Under the pieces are notes generated by a model. The model did no database searches. It saw nothing but the letters and a program-made list of their open reading frames with translations, and was not told where the DNA came from. The translations under genes were made by a program, and so were the position numbers. Shown here in pieces: positions 22,179 to 33,200 of a stretch of 64,000 nucleotides of DNA. Source of the DNA: Podarcis raffonei (lineage: Eukaryota > Chordata > Lepidosauria > Squamata > Lacertidae); contig NC_070603.1 in the NCBI RefSeq assembly GCF_027172205.1, forward strand, positions 7,118,501 to 7,182,500, in the 5' to 3' direction. The first letter of the stretch is position 1. Each line of letters starts with the position of its first letter.

Positions 22179-22401
22179 CAGTGGTAGTTCGGTTTTCAAA
22201 AGTCTCTGTTGATGAAAATTTTGGTTTTCGAACGCCGTAAACCCAGAAGTAAATGCTTCAGTTTTTGAACATGTCTCGGAAGTCGAACATGCCATGCGGC
22301 TTACGTATTGAGTTTTCTGTATTGATTGTTCGGTTTTCAAACATTTCAGAACTCAAACGGTCTTCCAGAACGTATTAAGTTTGAAAACCGACGTACCACT
22401 G
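22179..22401. mobile_element. Tigger-like MITE (duplicated copy)
   Basis: Counterpart of 3924-4174, flanked by TA and slightly shorter. Confidence 0.8.
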
Positions 22402-23334
22402 TATTTTTAGAGCATCCTTGCTCTCACATCATGGATCCTTTCCTGATGGTTAGTCAGAGATGGGGAAGAACTACAAATCCCATTATCCCTGGTTATGAAC
22501 AATGGCAGCTGTCTATAATGGGAATCAAAGGCTCCACACACCTGCTGTAGTTGGATCCAGTTTCATTCTCCTGGTGTAGTGCATTGGCACATTATGCAAG
22601 ATCAAATTCTCTAACACTGAAGGTCTGGTTCTTCAGCTAAAACACACTGTGTCAATGGAATATGTTTAGATAGCTTTGTGTACCTTGCATAGTGTTCAGC
22701 TTTTGCTTGTCTTGTGAGAAAGACCAAGAGATGATGAAATTTGAAAAAGGTGCTCCCAGTTCATAGCTCAAGCTCTTAAAATGCTGTGCCCACTTATGCA
22801 ATATGTGAGAGCAAAGGAGTATTTAGCATGGGATTGCTAGGAAGAAATGAACACATGGATAAAGATGGAGGTTGTAGTTGGAAGACCAGGTAGCCGTGCA
22901 AGATATCAGACTCCACTGCTTGGTACCTACCAGCAGATGAGAGCCCAAACTTCACCATGCTTTTTTTTTTTAAGCAACCAATAGATACAATTAGATGCAT
23001 GTCTCAAAAGATAACACTTCCCAGTTTCATTCCTATATCTTTCCATTTATCCACCATCTGTAAAACTCCTGGACCTTCTGAATCATTTGATACTAACCAC
23101 TCTTTGAGTTGCTATTAATACTAGCTCATTAGGTACAACCTGCTAGCTTCCTGTAACATTTTCTATGTAAAGTATTTGCTGTGGCAATTTCTTGCAATCT
23201 ATTTAAAAACAGAAGGGAAAGATGTCAGGATATTACCTCCTTTGAAGGTGGTATAGCTTAGCAACCCATATTCTGTTTTGTATGTACACGATGCCAACAT
23301 TCAACATATTTTTGTCTTGGTGGGATACATTCAG

Positions 23335-23540
23335 GTCCGTTTCCTGGAGCAACAGAACCAAATGCTAGAGACCACATGGAGCCTCTTGCAGGAGCAAAAG
23401 ATCACCAGGAATAGGCTTAGGCTTATATTTGATCCATACGTCAGTGATATAAGAAGAGAAATGGATAATATTACAGGACAGAGACCACAATTAGACATGG
23501 AATTGAACATGCAGGATACTGTGGAGGACTTCAAGATAAG
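23335..23540 (+). pseudogene. Pseudogene exon 2, with a divergent central patch
   Basis: 206 nt, one codon shorter than gene A exon 2. The frame is open and both splice sites are intact. A 69-bp central patch (23407-23475) is far more divergent than the rest. Confidence 0.85.
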
Positions 23541-24044
23541 GTGGGTATTGTAAAATTATTAATATTGTTATCATCCTCATTTTTGCATGGTAGGGGGTTG
23601 GACTAGAGGATCCTTGGGGTCCCTTCCACATTTACAATTCTATCATAACCACAATTAATTTATCAATCAACTTCTGCACAATTATCTCAAGGCGGTGTGC
23701 AGTTAAAAACACAAACGAAAAAACCCCAACTAGTTTAAAGCATCACGACAGCAGATCTATTTAAAAGAAGACAATGCAAATTAGACACTCAGGACAAAGA
23801 CCCATTTATCCAGTTAGGGAAGTCTGTTGGAACACAGTTGTTTCTGGAAAGTGCAGGTGGTGGGCGTTTTTCAAGAAGGAAGCTGTTCCACAACAGGGGC
23901 AGCCACACTGAAACCCCTGCTCCAAGTTACTTGCACATACTGCAGCAATCTGACTGAAGGCAAAAGATTGTAAAATAGACAAATGAAAAGGAGTCTTCTC
24001 CTTAGCTGACTGCCGATGCTCTAAATGTGAAGCAAAATCTCAGT

Positions 24045-24217
24045 CAACTCTCAGAACTGTTCGAAAACCAAGGTGCGGCTTCCGATTGGCTGCAGGAGCT
24101 TCCAGCACTCAGGCGGAAGCCGCGTTGCACATTCGCAAACCAGAACACTTACTTCCGGGTTTGCTGCGTTCAGGAGCCTGATTTGTTTGGGAGCCAAGCC
24201 ATTTGGGAACCAAGGTA
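24045..24217. mobile_element. Tigger-like MITE, 3' part
   Basis: 'gttcgaaaaccaaggtgcggcttcc' to 'gggaaccaaggta', cut by the next element at its terminal TA. Confidence 0.5.
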
Positions 24218-24459
24218 CAGTGGTACCTCAGGTTACATACACTTCAGGTTACATACACTTCAGGTTATAGACTCTGCTAACCCAGAAATAGTACCTCGGG
24301 TTAAGAACTTTGCTTCAGGATGAGAACAGAAATCGCGCTCCGGCGGCATGGCGGCAGTGGGAGGCCCCATTAGCTAAAGTGGTGCTTCAGGTTAAGAACA
24401 GTTTCAGGTTAAGAATGGACCTCCGGAACGAATTAAGTACGTAACCAGAGGTACCACTG
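24218..24459. mobile_element. Tigger-like MITE
   Basis: CAGTGGTACCTCAGG to CAGAGGTACCACTG, TA on both sides. It is the same subfamily as 17357, 51197 and 51955. Confidence 0.85.
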
Positions 24460-25328
24460 TATTACTGGAAGGCCTTGAAACTAGACCACAAGGAATCAGT
24501 TCACACACTCTTGTGCTAACATGTGGATCAGGTCTGAATTCTGATTTTGCTTCCTTTTTAGAAAACATTCAAATTTTAAAAAGAACAAAAGTAATAATAA
24601 TATACATCTCAATATAACAATGTTGCAAATATTATAATAAAAAGACACACTTATCAAATATGGTTTAAAGAAAAGCAATAAGCCATCAAGCAAAAGCCAG
24701 ACAATTCCACCAACCTTCTTTCTATGAATGTAGTTTTTAAAAGTAGTGAATAGAAGGAAACCATAGGCTTTCAAAATACCCAGTATTTTGCTGGCTTTTA
24801 TTATTTTGTATCACAGTGCTGGAGTACCAAATAGGCTGTGTAGGCATAGGCATATGTGCCCCAAGCCTTTTAGGGGCCCTGAGACAACAGATCAAAAAAA
24901 CCTTGATAGAAAATTGAAATCAAGCTTTCTTGGTTCAATGCTATCCCAGTAGAGCATGAGCACAACGGGGGTGGCCTGCAATTTCAACTGCCATGTGGTC
25001 TCTACAGGGCTTAACCCGGCACTGCTAAATCAGTTTTGCCATTTCAGCAATTTTTACAACAGCATCTTTGCTGTTCTGCTAGAGAAGCTGCCCTAGAAGT
25101 ATACCTCTTGCTCACTACTGAAATCTTGTTTCTTACTTAATATGTTGCTCAGATGCCATAATAAAATACAATCAGGACTGAAAGATGAATGGATAGACAA
25201 AATACAAAGTTAGGCCTGACATCGAACCAACCAAGCACCAAAGAAATCTCTTGAGGTGACTGCATCCTCAATATTAGCAAGAATAGGACTTTTTTTTTTC
25301 AAGCAGGGTTGCAGATTGTTCTAGGGCC

Positions 25329-25462
25329 GCTGTTCTCAACCAGTGGGTCGCCAGTGTCGGACTACAACTCCCATCATTCCTGAGCTCTGGCCTTGCTAGC
25401 TAGGGGTGATGGGAGTTCTAGTTCAACAATATCCGGGGATCCACAGGTTGAGAAAGGCTGTT
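25329..25462. mobile_element. hAT-type MITE specific to the pseudogene copy
   Basis: Flanked by the direct repeat GTTCTAGG (8 bp, typical of hAT). Gene A at about 13220 has the uninterrupted target (GACTGTTCTAGGGACTC). The ends TTCTCAACCAGTGG and CCACAGGTTGAGAA are inverted. Confidence 0.85.
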
Positions 25463-25741
25463 CTAGGGTTTCACTTTTCCATCTAGTACAGTAGAGATGG
25501 GGGAACCCTCCAGACATTGCTAGACTACCACTCCCATAATCTCTGACCCTTGGCCATGCTGGCTAGGATGATGGCAGCTGGAGTCCAGCAACATCTGAAG
25601 AGCCAAAGGTTCCCCATCTCTGAAATAAGCTTCAGGCTGCAAAGTTTCCTTACTCAGTGTGGACCAGTGCTTGAATGTGGTAGAGATGTGGGTGTCTTTC
25701 ACCTTGGTAAGCCCTCTTTCTTCAACTTTTCCCCCATGTAG

Positions 25742-25906
25742 GAAATAGCCCAGTTGAAGGCCTACATTGCTGACACCTCTGTCGTTCTCCAAATGGACAA
25801 CAACTGAAACCTGGACCTGAACAGCATCATTGTCGAGGACAAGGCTTAGTATGAAGACATTGCCAAAAGAAGCAGGGCTGAGGCAGCATTGTTGTATCAA
25901 AGCAGG
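25742..25906 (+). pseudogene. Pseudogene exon 5 with in-frame stops
   Basis: 165 nt matching gene A exon 5. A codon for Arg has become TGA (MDNN*NLDLN) and a Gln codon TAG. The splice sites look intact. Confidence 0.92.
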
Positions 25907-26338
25907 GTGAGCAGTTCTCAAGTGTTGGGGAAATGGGTTTGAAAGGAGGAGCCAGGGCTCTAAAGCCATGTATCTAGAGTGGCCATGTATCTTACTTTTA
26001 CAGAAGACAGTCCCTGTTTGAGGATATTCCTGTACCTCAAGGCATCCTCTCTTTGAAAGGCTGTCTGATCTAACTCCATGTAAAGATAAAGAACCCTAAG
26101 AAAGGAAAACATGGAGGTCGTATCAGTTTATTGGCTTCATGACTGATGGCTCCTTGTAAGGAAAGGAGATATATTTCTGAACTATAATTGCAATCAAACC
26201 ACCACAGCACTTGTCTTACTTTTGTGTTTATGTTGAAGTCTTTCCAATATCATGCCATCTCCATAATAAAAATGCTGTCAATCTAAGCTGTGTGCATTGA
26301 TTCTGACTGTGTGGGGCTCCTTTCATACAACTTGCCTT

Positions 26339-27520
26339 TCGGTGGAATTTCATTTGCACAAGAGACCTGAATTGGTCTATGAGCTCACCAAAGTTCTGCT
26401 CTGCAGCTTCTTTGGAAAAGAAACATGAAGGCTAAACTCTGAACCGTTATCAACATAAGATAGTATTCAACCAACTTGGCCATGCTCATTTATTTCACTG
26501 GGTCTACTCTGAGTAAAACTTAGTTGAATATCATCCAAAGGAAGCTGCCTCATACTAAGACCACTGATCCATCTAACTCACTGGTTTTCAATAATGGGGT
26601 AGAACCCACTAGTGGGGCACAGCCTGATCCAAGATGAATTGCAACAGGAGCACCAAGACCATGCAAATATATGGTCAGTAATGGGCCTTGGGATCTCAAA
26701 TTTCAACAGCAGCATGTGCAATGATAAAATTTTGCGCCCCTCTGCCTCTCACACTCCATTCTAAATCATAGTTGCAGCTCCATACCCAGGGAGACCAAAC
26801 CAGCTGCTCTCCCCTAAATCTGCCTCTGGTAAAAGACAAAAATATGGGTCCCGAAATGCATGTTGGTTCTGAGTCTGAAAAGGCTGAAGATATCTGACCT
26901 AGCTCATTGGCTGGCAGCAGCTGTGCAGAGCTTCGGACAGGAGTCTTTCCAAGCCCTACTGGAAGATGCTGAGAATTGAACCTGGAATCTTCTGTATGTA
27001 GAGCAGATCCTCTACTGCAAAGCTATGGCCCCCGCGCTAACTGGAGTCGTAAACTTTGTTTATTCAAAAATGTTTTTGAGAATGCGTAGAATGTCCTTCC
27101 TTCGTCAGCACTGAAGAGGGATTTTCCTAAGGTCCATAGCAGCGGAAAAAAATAATTTCCCCACCGTGCCTGCTCTGATCACATTAATTATCATCACACA
27201 TGCACACACCTACACCTGATGCAATTTTCCAAACCTGCACATGGAATGCAAATGTGCATTTAATGCTCCCTGCCACGCCTCCAGTTGAAAGTGCTTTGAT
27301 ATGCTCTGAGAAAACCGGCTGCAAAGAAATCCTTTAAAACAATGCATCTCAAATTCTGATTCTACTGTTAGCTGCAGAAGACATAAAGTCAGTGGCGGAC
27401 CTTGGGCTCTCAAATTTCAGCAGAGCCTTGTATAATGCCAAAATTCGGTGTACCCCCCACCTCTCACAATCCATAGTTGCAGTGTCCCTGAGGTTCTGTG
27501 CCCAGTGCAACCAAACTAGT
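26339..27520. other. Spacer between pseudogene and gene B, left part
   Basis: Repeat-rich, with no gene. It includes a broken copy of a second tRNA-derived SINE (26535-27035). Confidence 0.6.
26535..27035 (-). mobile_element. tRNA-derived SINE (second family), interrupted
   Basis: The - strand starts with a tRNA-like head ('agctttgcagtagagga', 'ggttcaattctcagc') and ends with 'ttagtatgaggcagcttcct'. About 300 bp (26590-26880) of other sequence lies between its two parts. Confidence 0.55.
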
Positions 27521-27872
27521 AAAGGTAAAGGGACCCCTGACCATTAGGTCCAGTCATGACCGACTCTGGGGTTGCGGCGCTCATCTCGCTTTATTGGCCG
27601 AGGGAGCTGGCGTACAGCTTCTGGGTCATGTGGCCAGCAGGACTAAGCCGCTTCTGGCGAACCAGAGCAGTGCACGGAAATGCCATTTACCTTCCCACTG
27701 GAGCGGTACCTATTTATCTACTTGCACTTTGATGTGCTTTTGAACTGCTAGGTTGGCAGGAGCTGGGACTGGGAAACAGGAGCTCACCCCATTGTGGGGA
27801 TTTGAACCGCCGACCTTCCGATCAGCAAGCCCAAGAGGCTCAGTGGTTTAACCCACAGCACCACCTGCGTCC
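27521..27872 (-). mobile_element. Sauria-type tRNA-derived SINE
   Basis: Complete. Flanked by CAAACTAGT (27512-27520) and CAAACTGGT (about 27873), a target-site duplication with one difference. Confidence 0.9.
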
Positions 27873-29410
27873 CAAACTGGTAGCGCTCCCCTAAATCTGC
27901 CTCTGATAAAGTGGGAAGGTTGCAAGATCTGCACCATGTCATTACACATGCCACTCAGACAGTAAGGATGAGCGAAATGCCAATGTCAATTTCTCTCTGT
28001 TTCTCATTTTCCCAATCTTAAGTACAGGTCCCCACATTTCCATATCAGTTTGCACCTCTTTTTTGGCACCATTCATCATAAATTTAAATGCTTGTGTTTC
28101 AGAATTTGTCTTTTCTACAGACCACAAAACTCGGCGCCTCTTCATACGTTCTCTTTTGTACATGTAGGATTCTTGTTAAAGTGTCCACCTAAAAGTGTGA
28201 AGGGTGAATATAAGAAATAGGCATTTGACAGCATGTGCACCATATGAGTATGCTCATCACAGAGTTGGGGTTGGCTGTGAGCAAATGGATGCTGGTGAAC
28301 ACAGTTTTGTTGCCAGCTGGAGCATTTAAAGGCCCTACCTTGCCAGTCTAGTTTTGGATTGTTAAGACTTCTCAGTCAAGAACATTGAGGGAGGCATATT
28401 ACTCTGTCTCTTGCATTTTCATCTTGTGATGGCTGGTAACTAATAGCAAAGCAGGGATTCAGGATGGAGAAATAAACACTAAAATACTGATGAATTACGG
28501 TGCAGAAATGTGGCAAAATAAACAGAAAAAAGAGAAGCCGAAAAGTTAGCTACCTTGGAGACATTTGGTCCAAAGGCAATTTACAGACATTCCCAATAAA
28601 TAAATGAACAGAATATGATGCCATCAGAATATGATGCCATCGCAATGTGAGTTTTCAGTGCCCTTTCCACTGCATTGGCTGCTGTTTGCAGGGATGATCA
28701 GAATTTCAGCTTCATGGCACAGCATGTGTTTGGCTCTATCAAAAATTACGTGGGACGAGGATGTGCAATGGGGTCAGTGTTCATGTGGGACTGCCAACCC
28801 AGACATATAGTTCCAGCCACGCTTCCTTTGCTCAATGGGTCCAAGTAGTGCCATTTTTTTCTAGAGAAAGAGGTGCCAGAACTCTCCACGAATACCTCTC
28901 TTGTTCTCTTAGAATGGCAATGGAGAGGTGCCAGTACCCACCTGAGAGGTGCTGGAACTGAGTTCCTGTGAGTTCCCCCTGGAAAAAAACCTGGACCCAA
29001 GGTTAATCAACAAGGAGCTCCAGAGTTACATTGGCATAATCTGAATTCAGATTTTGACCACATCTTTTCATCACCAGCTAAGCATTCTCATAGGCTTGTG
29101 TATCAACATTTGCTTTTTCTCACCTGTAAAATGAATCAAGCGCCTCTTTCCTAACTCTGAACATGCTGAGGACATCAAAAGAGTCCTTTCCTCTTGCTTT
29201 TCTCTTTTCATCATCACTATAAAATTGGAGGCCTTCAAGTCTAGTTTTTATGGAACTGGATTTCCCTGCCATTAAATTAGAAGTTACGGGAGACGTGCTT
29301 TTAAGTATAGCTCAGATCTCTGCTCAGCAAAACGGGCAAGCATACTGGTTAACCAACACCCCAAGCTAATAAACGGGATGTAAATGGAGATTTGGGGCTG
29401 ATGAGAGCTG
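27873..29410. other. Spacer between pseudogene and gene B, right part
   Basis: No gene seen. A MITE-like repeat occupies 28846-28990 ('ttttttctagagaaagaggtg' to 'gagttccccctggaaaaaaa'). Confidence 0.6.
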
Positions 29411-29421
29411 CCCATCACGCA

Positions 29422-29430
29422 GATAAAAAG
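29422..29430 (+). promoter_or_regulatory. TATA-like box of keratin gene B
   Basis: GATAAAAAG lies 131 bp before the gene B ATG, in the same form and position as in gene A. Confidence 0.65.
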
Positions 29431-29552
29431 AGGAGAAAGTTCCAGTTCTGGTTTCAGAGTGAGGGTACCGCCTGTGGATAACTTCCCTGCCTGCTCCGGC
29501 ACACAGAGACATAAGGCATCATCATCCTTCATTCCGCTGTCTGTCAGCTGCT

Positions 29553-30023
29553 ATGTCTTGCCAGTCATTCTGTGCTAGTACTAGAGGGGGTGGTGCAGTC
29601 AGGAATTACAGCTCATCCTCAGCTGTGGTACCAAGGAATGTGAAACGCTACAGTGCCGTTAGCACCGTCTCATACAAAGGGGGCAGCAGTGTGGGCCCCC
29701 GAGGGCTAGGATTTGGTAGCAGAAGTCTTTCTGGTGTTGCGTCCTGCAGGCCCAGAATAGCTGCTGGCAGCTACCGCCCAGTGAGATATGGATATGGTCT
29801 GGGGGCCGCTGGTTTTGGACATGGCTATGGTACTTCCAGCTTTGGCTACAGGGTTGGCGGAGTCAGTGGGACTTGTTCACCAGGCATTGCGCCTGTCACG
29901 GTCAACCCTCACCTCCTCCAGCCTCTCCACCTGGACATTGACCCCAACGTCCAAATGGTGAAACAGCAGGAGAAAGAGCAGCTGAAGACCCTCAACAACA
30001 AATTCGCTTCATTCATTGACAAG
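29553..30023 (+). CDS. Gene B exon 1: head and start of coil 1A
   Basis: 157 codons from [10 protein letters not shown] to FASFIDK. Donor AAG|gtaagt. Cysteines near residues 3, 7, 64 and 108. Confidence 0.95.
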
Positions 30024-30228
30024 GTAAGTCATCAGATGGAGGTCTTCACTCTAAACAACTCGTATAGATATTTCAGTGGATGGAGTTAAAGTTATTCGTT
30101 AACCAAAATCTTCAGCAAGAAAGCATGTGGTTGGTAGTATTCAACTAAGTTTTACTCAGCGTATACACAATGAAATTAATGGACCTAATGTATTGATTTC
30201 AGCAGGTCTACTCTGAGGAAAACTTATT

Positions 30229-30276
<48 letters not shown>

Positions 30277-33200
30277 TATTATTATTTATATTATTATATT
30301 CCCCAGCCACTCTGGGCGGCTTCCAACAAAATATTAAAATACAGTAGTCCTTCATATATTAAAAGCTTCCCTAAACAGGGCTGCCTTCAGATGTCTTCTA
30401 AAAATTTGGTAGTTGTTTTTTCCTTTGATATCTGGTGGGAGGGTTTTCCACAGGGCGGGTGCCACTACCAAGAAGACCCTCTGCCTGGTTCCCTGTAACT
30501 TTGCTTCTCGCAGTGAGGGAACCGCCAGAAGATCCTCAACGCTGGACCTCAGGGTCCGGGCTGAACGATGGGGGTGGAGACGCTCCTTCAGGTATACTGG
30601 ACCGAGGCCATTTAGGTCTCAGCAGCCGCTCCTAGTCACCAGTCTAGCTGCCGCATTCTGGATTAGTTATAGTTTCTGGGTCACCTTCAAAGGTAGCCCC
30701 ACGTAGAGCGCATTGCAGTAGTCCAAGTGAGAGATAACTAGAGCATGCACCTCTCTGGTGAGACAGTCTGCAGGCAGATAGGGTCTCAGCCTGTGTACCA
30801 GATTGAGCAGGTAAACAGCTGCCCTGAACACAGAATTGACCTGCACCTCCATGGACAGCTGCGAGACCAAAATGACTCCCAGGCTGCGCACCTGGTCCTT
30901 CAGGGGCACAGTTGCCCCATTCAGGACCAGGGAGTCCTCCACTCCTGCCCACCTCCTGTCCCCCCCAAAAAAGTACTTCTGTCTTGTCAGGATTCAACCT
31001 CAATCTGTTAGCCGCCATCCATCCTCCAACTGCCATCCATCCTCCAATACCATCAAGTCATGTCCCAATGGGGAGAAGAGAATGAAACCATGTTTTACAA
31101 CAGAAACATCTTGACATGGGAATATTTTGGGTAATTCGTAATTCCCTAGTAAGGAGCCTTGCTGACTTGAAACACATTGGATGTTACTTTTGGATGGATG
31201 GTTATTTTAAAACTCTCAAAGCGAGCCAGCTTAGCTCAGCGGTTCCACTGACCAACGCATTGCTTGGATCCCCCAATTGCTTCCAGCAGTTTGAGAACCA
31301 CAGGCGCTGCTTGGCTTTTTTAAAACAACAACAAAACACAACACAACAACTCTCAAAGCACCTTTGGGAGGAAGAACATTAAGTGGCCTCATCCATCTAA
31401 ATTAGAGATGTGGAACCCAACAGAGGCTACTGGATTTCAGCCCCAGCCAACAAGACCAATTGTCAAGGATGATGGGAGCTGTAGTCCAACAAGACCTGGA
31501 GGGAGGGCCACAGGTTCCTGCTGTGTTGCCAGGGTCTCAGATAGAATGTTTTACTCACTTTGTTTACCTGAGGATGATCCATTAAATTGATACGTCAGGA
31601 ATTGAGCCTGGGACCTGCCACATAGAAAATACTTGTCAATACAGAGCTATGGTCCCCTGTTACTTTCTGTTGTGCTACAGTCTCTCCTCCTCTACTTTCT
31701 GTAGTTTTGTGGTATGGCCCTCTTGGTCTTCTCTGAGACCAATTCCACGTTGGTGCTTCTAGGGCGGTGGGTTAGCATGTGGCAGCAGTTGTAGCCCAGT
31801 TGCCTTGGGGTACAAGTGGTTGCTAAAGGTTAAACTTAAGCAATTAACACCTGTATTCCCAGTGACCATGGTTCTAGGGGGTTCCTTGATCCACCCTCTA
31901 AAGGATGTAACGCAACCTTAACATAAAACTATGGCATTTTCACAAGAGTAGAGATCTGAGGAACTTGAACTTTGAGTCTTCCGCACGCAAAGTAGTAGAA
32001 TGGGTTCTACTATGTAATGCCAAACAAATTCAACTCCCAGTTTCAGAATACTGGATTTCTGTACACACTGGCCAAAATATTAAATCCTACAGCACTGGAA
32101 GAAATCTGGAAATCTCTCACCCAAACTGACACATTTGGAGGACACATTCCAGTATTCTGTACAACTTTGTCCCATGGGTAGACACAGAGCTTTTCCAAAT
32201 GATTGGTGGGTAGGGAGTATTGTGAAAGGGGAAATGTTCTCATGCAACTATTGCATTGGGCGTGGAGATCAGGAATGAGGGGAAGTAGTTTTTTTAAATA
32301 TATATATATTTATTTATTTATTGCTTGCAGCAATTCAATATGCCCAAGCAGTAGACTATAAACATAGTAAAGGTGGTGATAAAATGTCAGGTTAGGATCT
32401 CAAAGACCAGGGTCCAAATTCCCACTCAGCTATGATGCAGCATAGTTCTGGGCACCAGTTTAAGGACATTGACAAACTGGAACATGTCCAAGGGAGGGCA
32501 AGAAGCATTTGGATGGGGCCTGGAGACCAAGTCCTATGAGGAAAAGTTGAAGGAGTTAGGTATGCTTAACTTAGAAAATAGATTGTGCCCACATCCATTC
32601 CATATATTTAGGGCACTATTTTACCACTTTAACGGGATACGGGTGGCGCTGTGGGTTAAACCACAGAGCCTAGCACTTGCCGATCAGAAGGTCGGCGGTT
32701 CGAATCCCTGTGATGGGGTGAGCTCCCGTTGCTCGGTCCCTGCTCCTGCCAACCTAGCAGTTCGAAAGCCCGTCAAAGTGCAAGTAGATAAATAGGTACC
32801 GCTCCGGCGGGAAGGTAAACGGCGTTTCTGTGCACTGCTCTGGTTCGCCAAAAGCGGCTTAGTCATGCTGGCCACATGACCCGGAAGCTGTATGTCGGCT
32901 CCCTCGGCCAATAAAGCGAGATGAGCGCCGCAACCCCAGAGTCGGTCACGACTGGACTTGATGGTCCCTTTATCTTTATACCACTTTAACAGTCATGGCT
33001 TCCTCTAAAAATGTTCATTATGGGTGCTGAGAGTTGTTAAGAGAATCCTATTCCCCTTCACATTTCCCAGAGTTCCCTGGCCGGAGGGATTTATTCTTAA
33101 ACCACTCTAGCAGCACCTCAACACACCAAACTACAGTAAGTTATTGGAGATGTGGCTGCAAAGTCAAGTTTGATTAGGTAGGGTCTGAGTGTTTCATATC

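Larger units (their letters stand above)
19959..26338 (+). pseudogene. Truncated tandem duplicate of keratin gene A
   Basis: Head-to-tail copy of 2337-19957, reduced to 6.4 kb. It keeps the CR1 upstream block, the TATA-like box (21593-21602), part of exon 1 (about 21702-22011), exon 2 (23335-23540), exon 5 (25742-25906) and the 3' flank (about 26115-26338). Exons 3-4 are missing (copy junction near 24045-24825). Exons 6-9 are missing: intron 5 sequence …AAAACATGGAGG joins the gene A 3' flank at about 26115. Exon 1 has lost the ATG and first residues and has an in-frame TGA. Exon 5 has two in-frame stops (TGA and TAG). Exon 2 is open but differs strongly in its centre. No functional keratin can be made. 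The intron sequences remain very similar to gene A by eye, so the duplication is not ancient. Confidence 0.92.

Noticed and set aside
21702-25906. A fourth functional keratin gene
   Set aside because: The start codon and exons 3, 4 and 6-9 are missing, and exons 1 and 5 contain stops.
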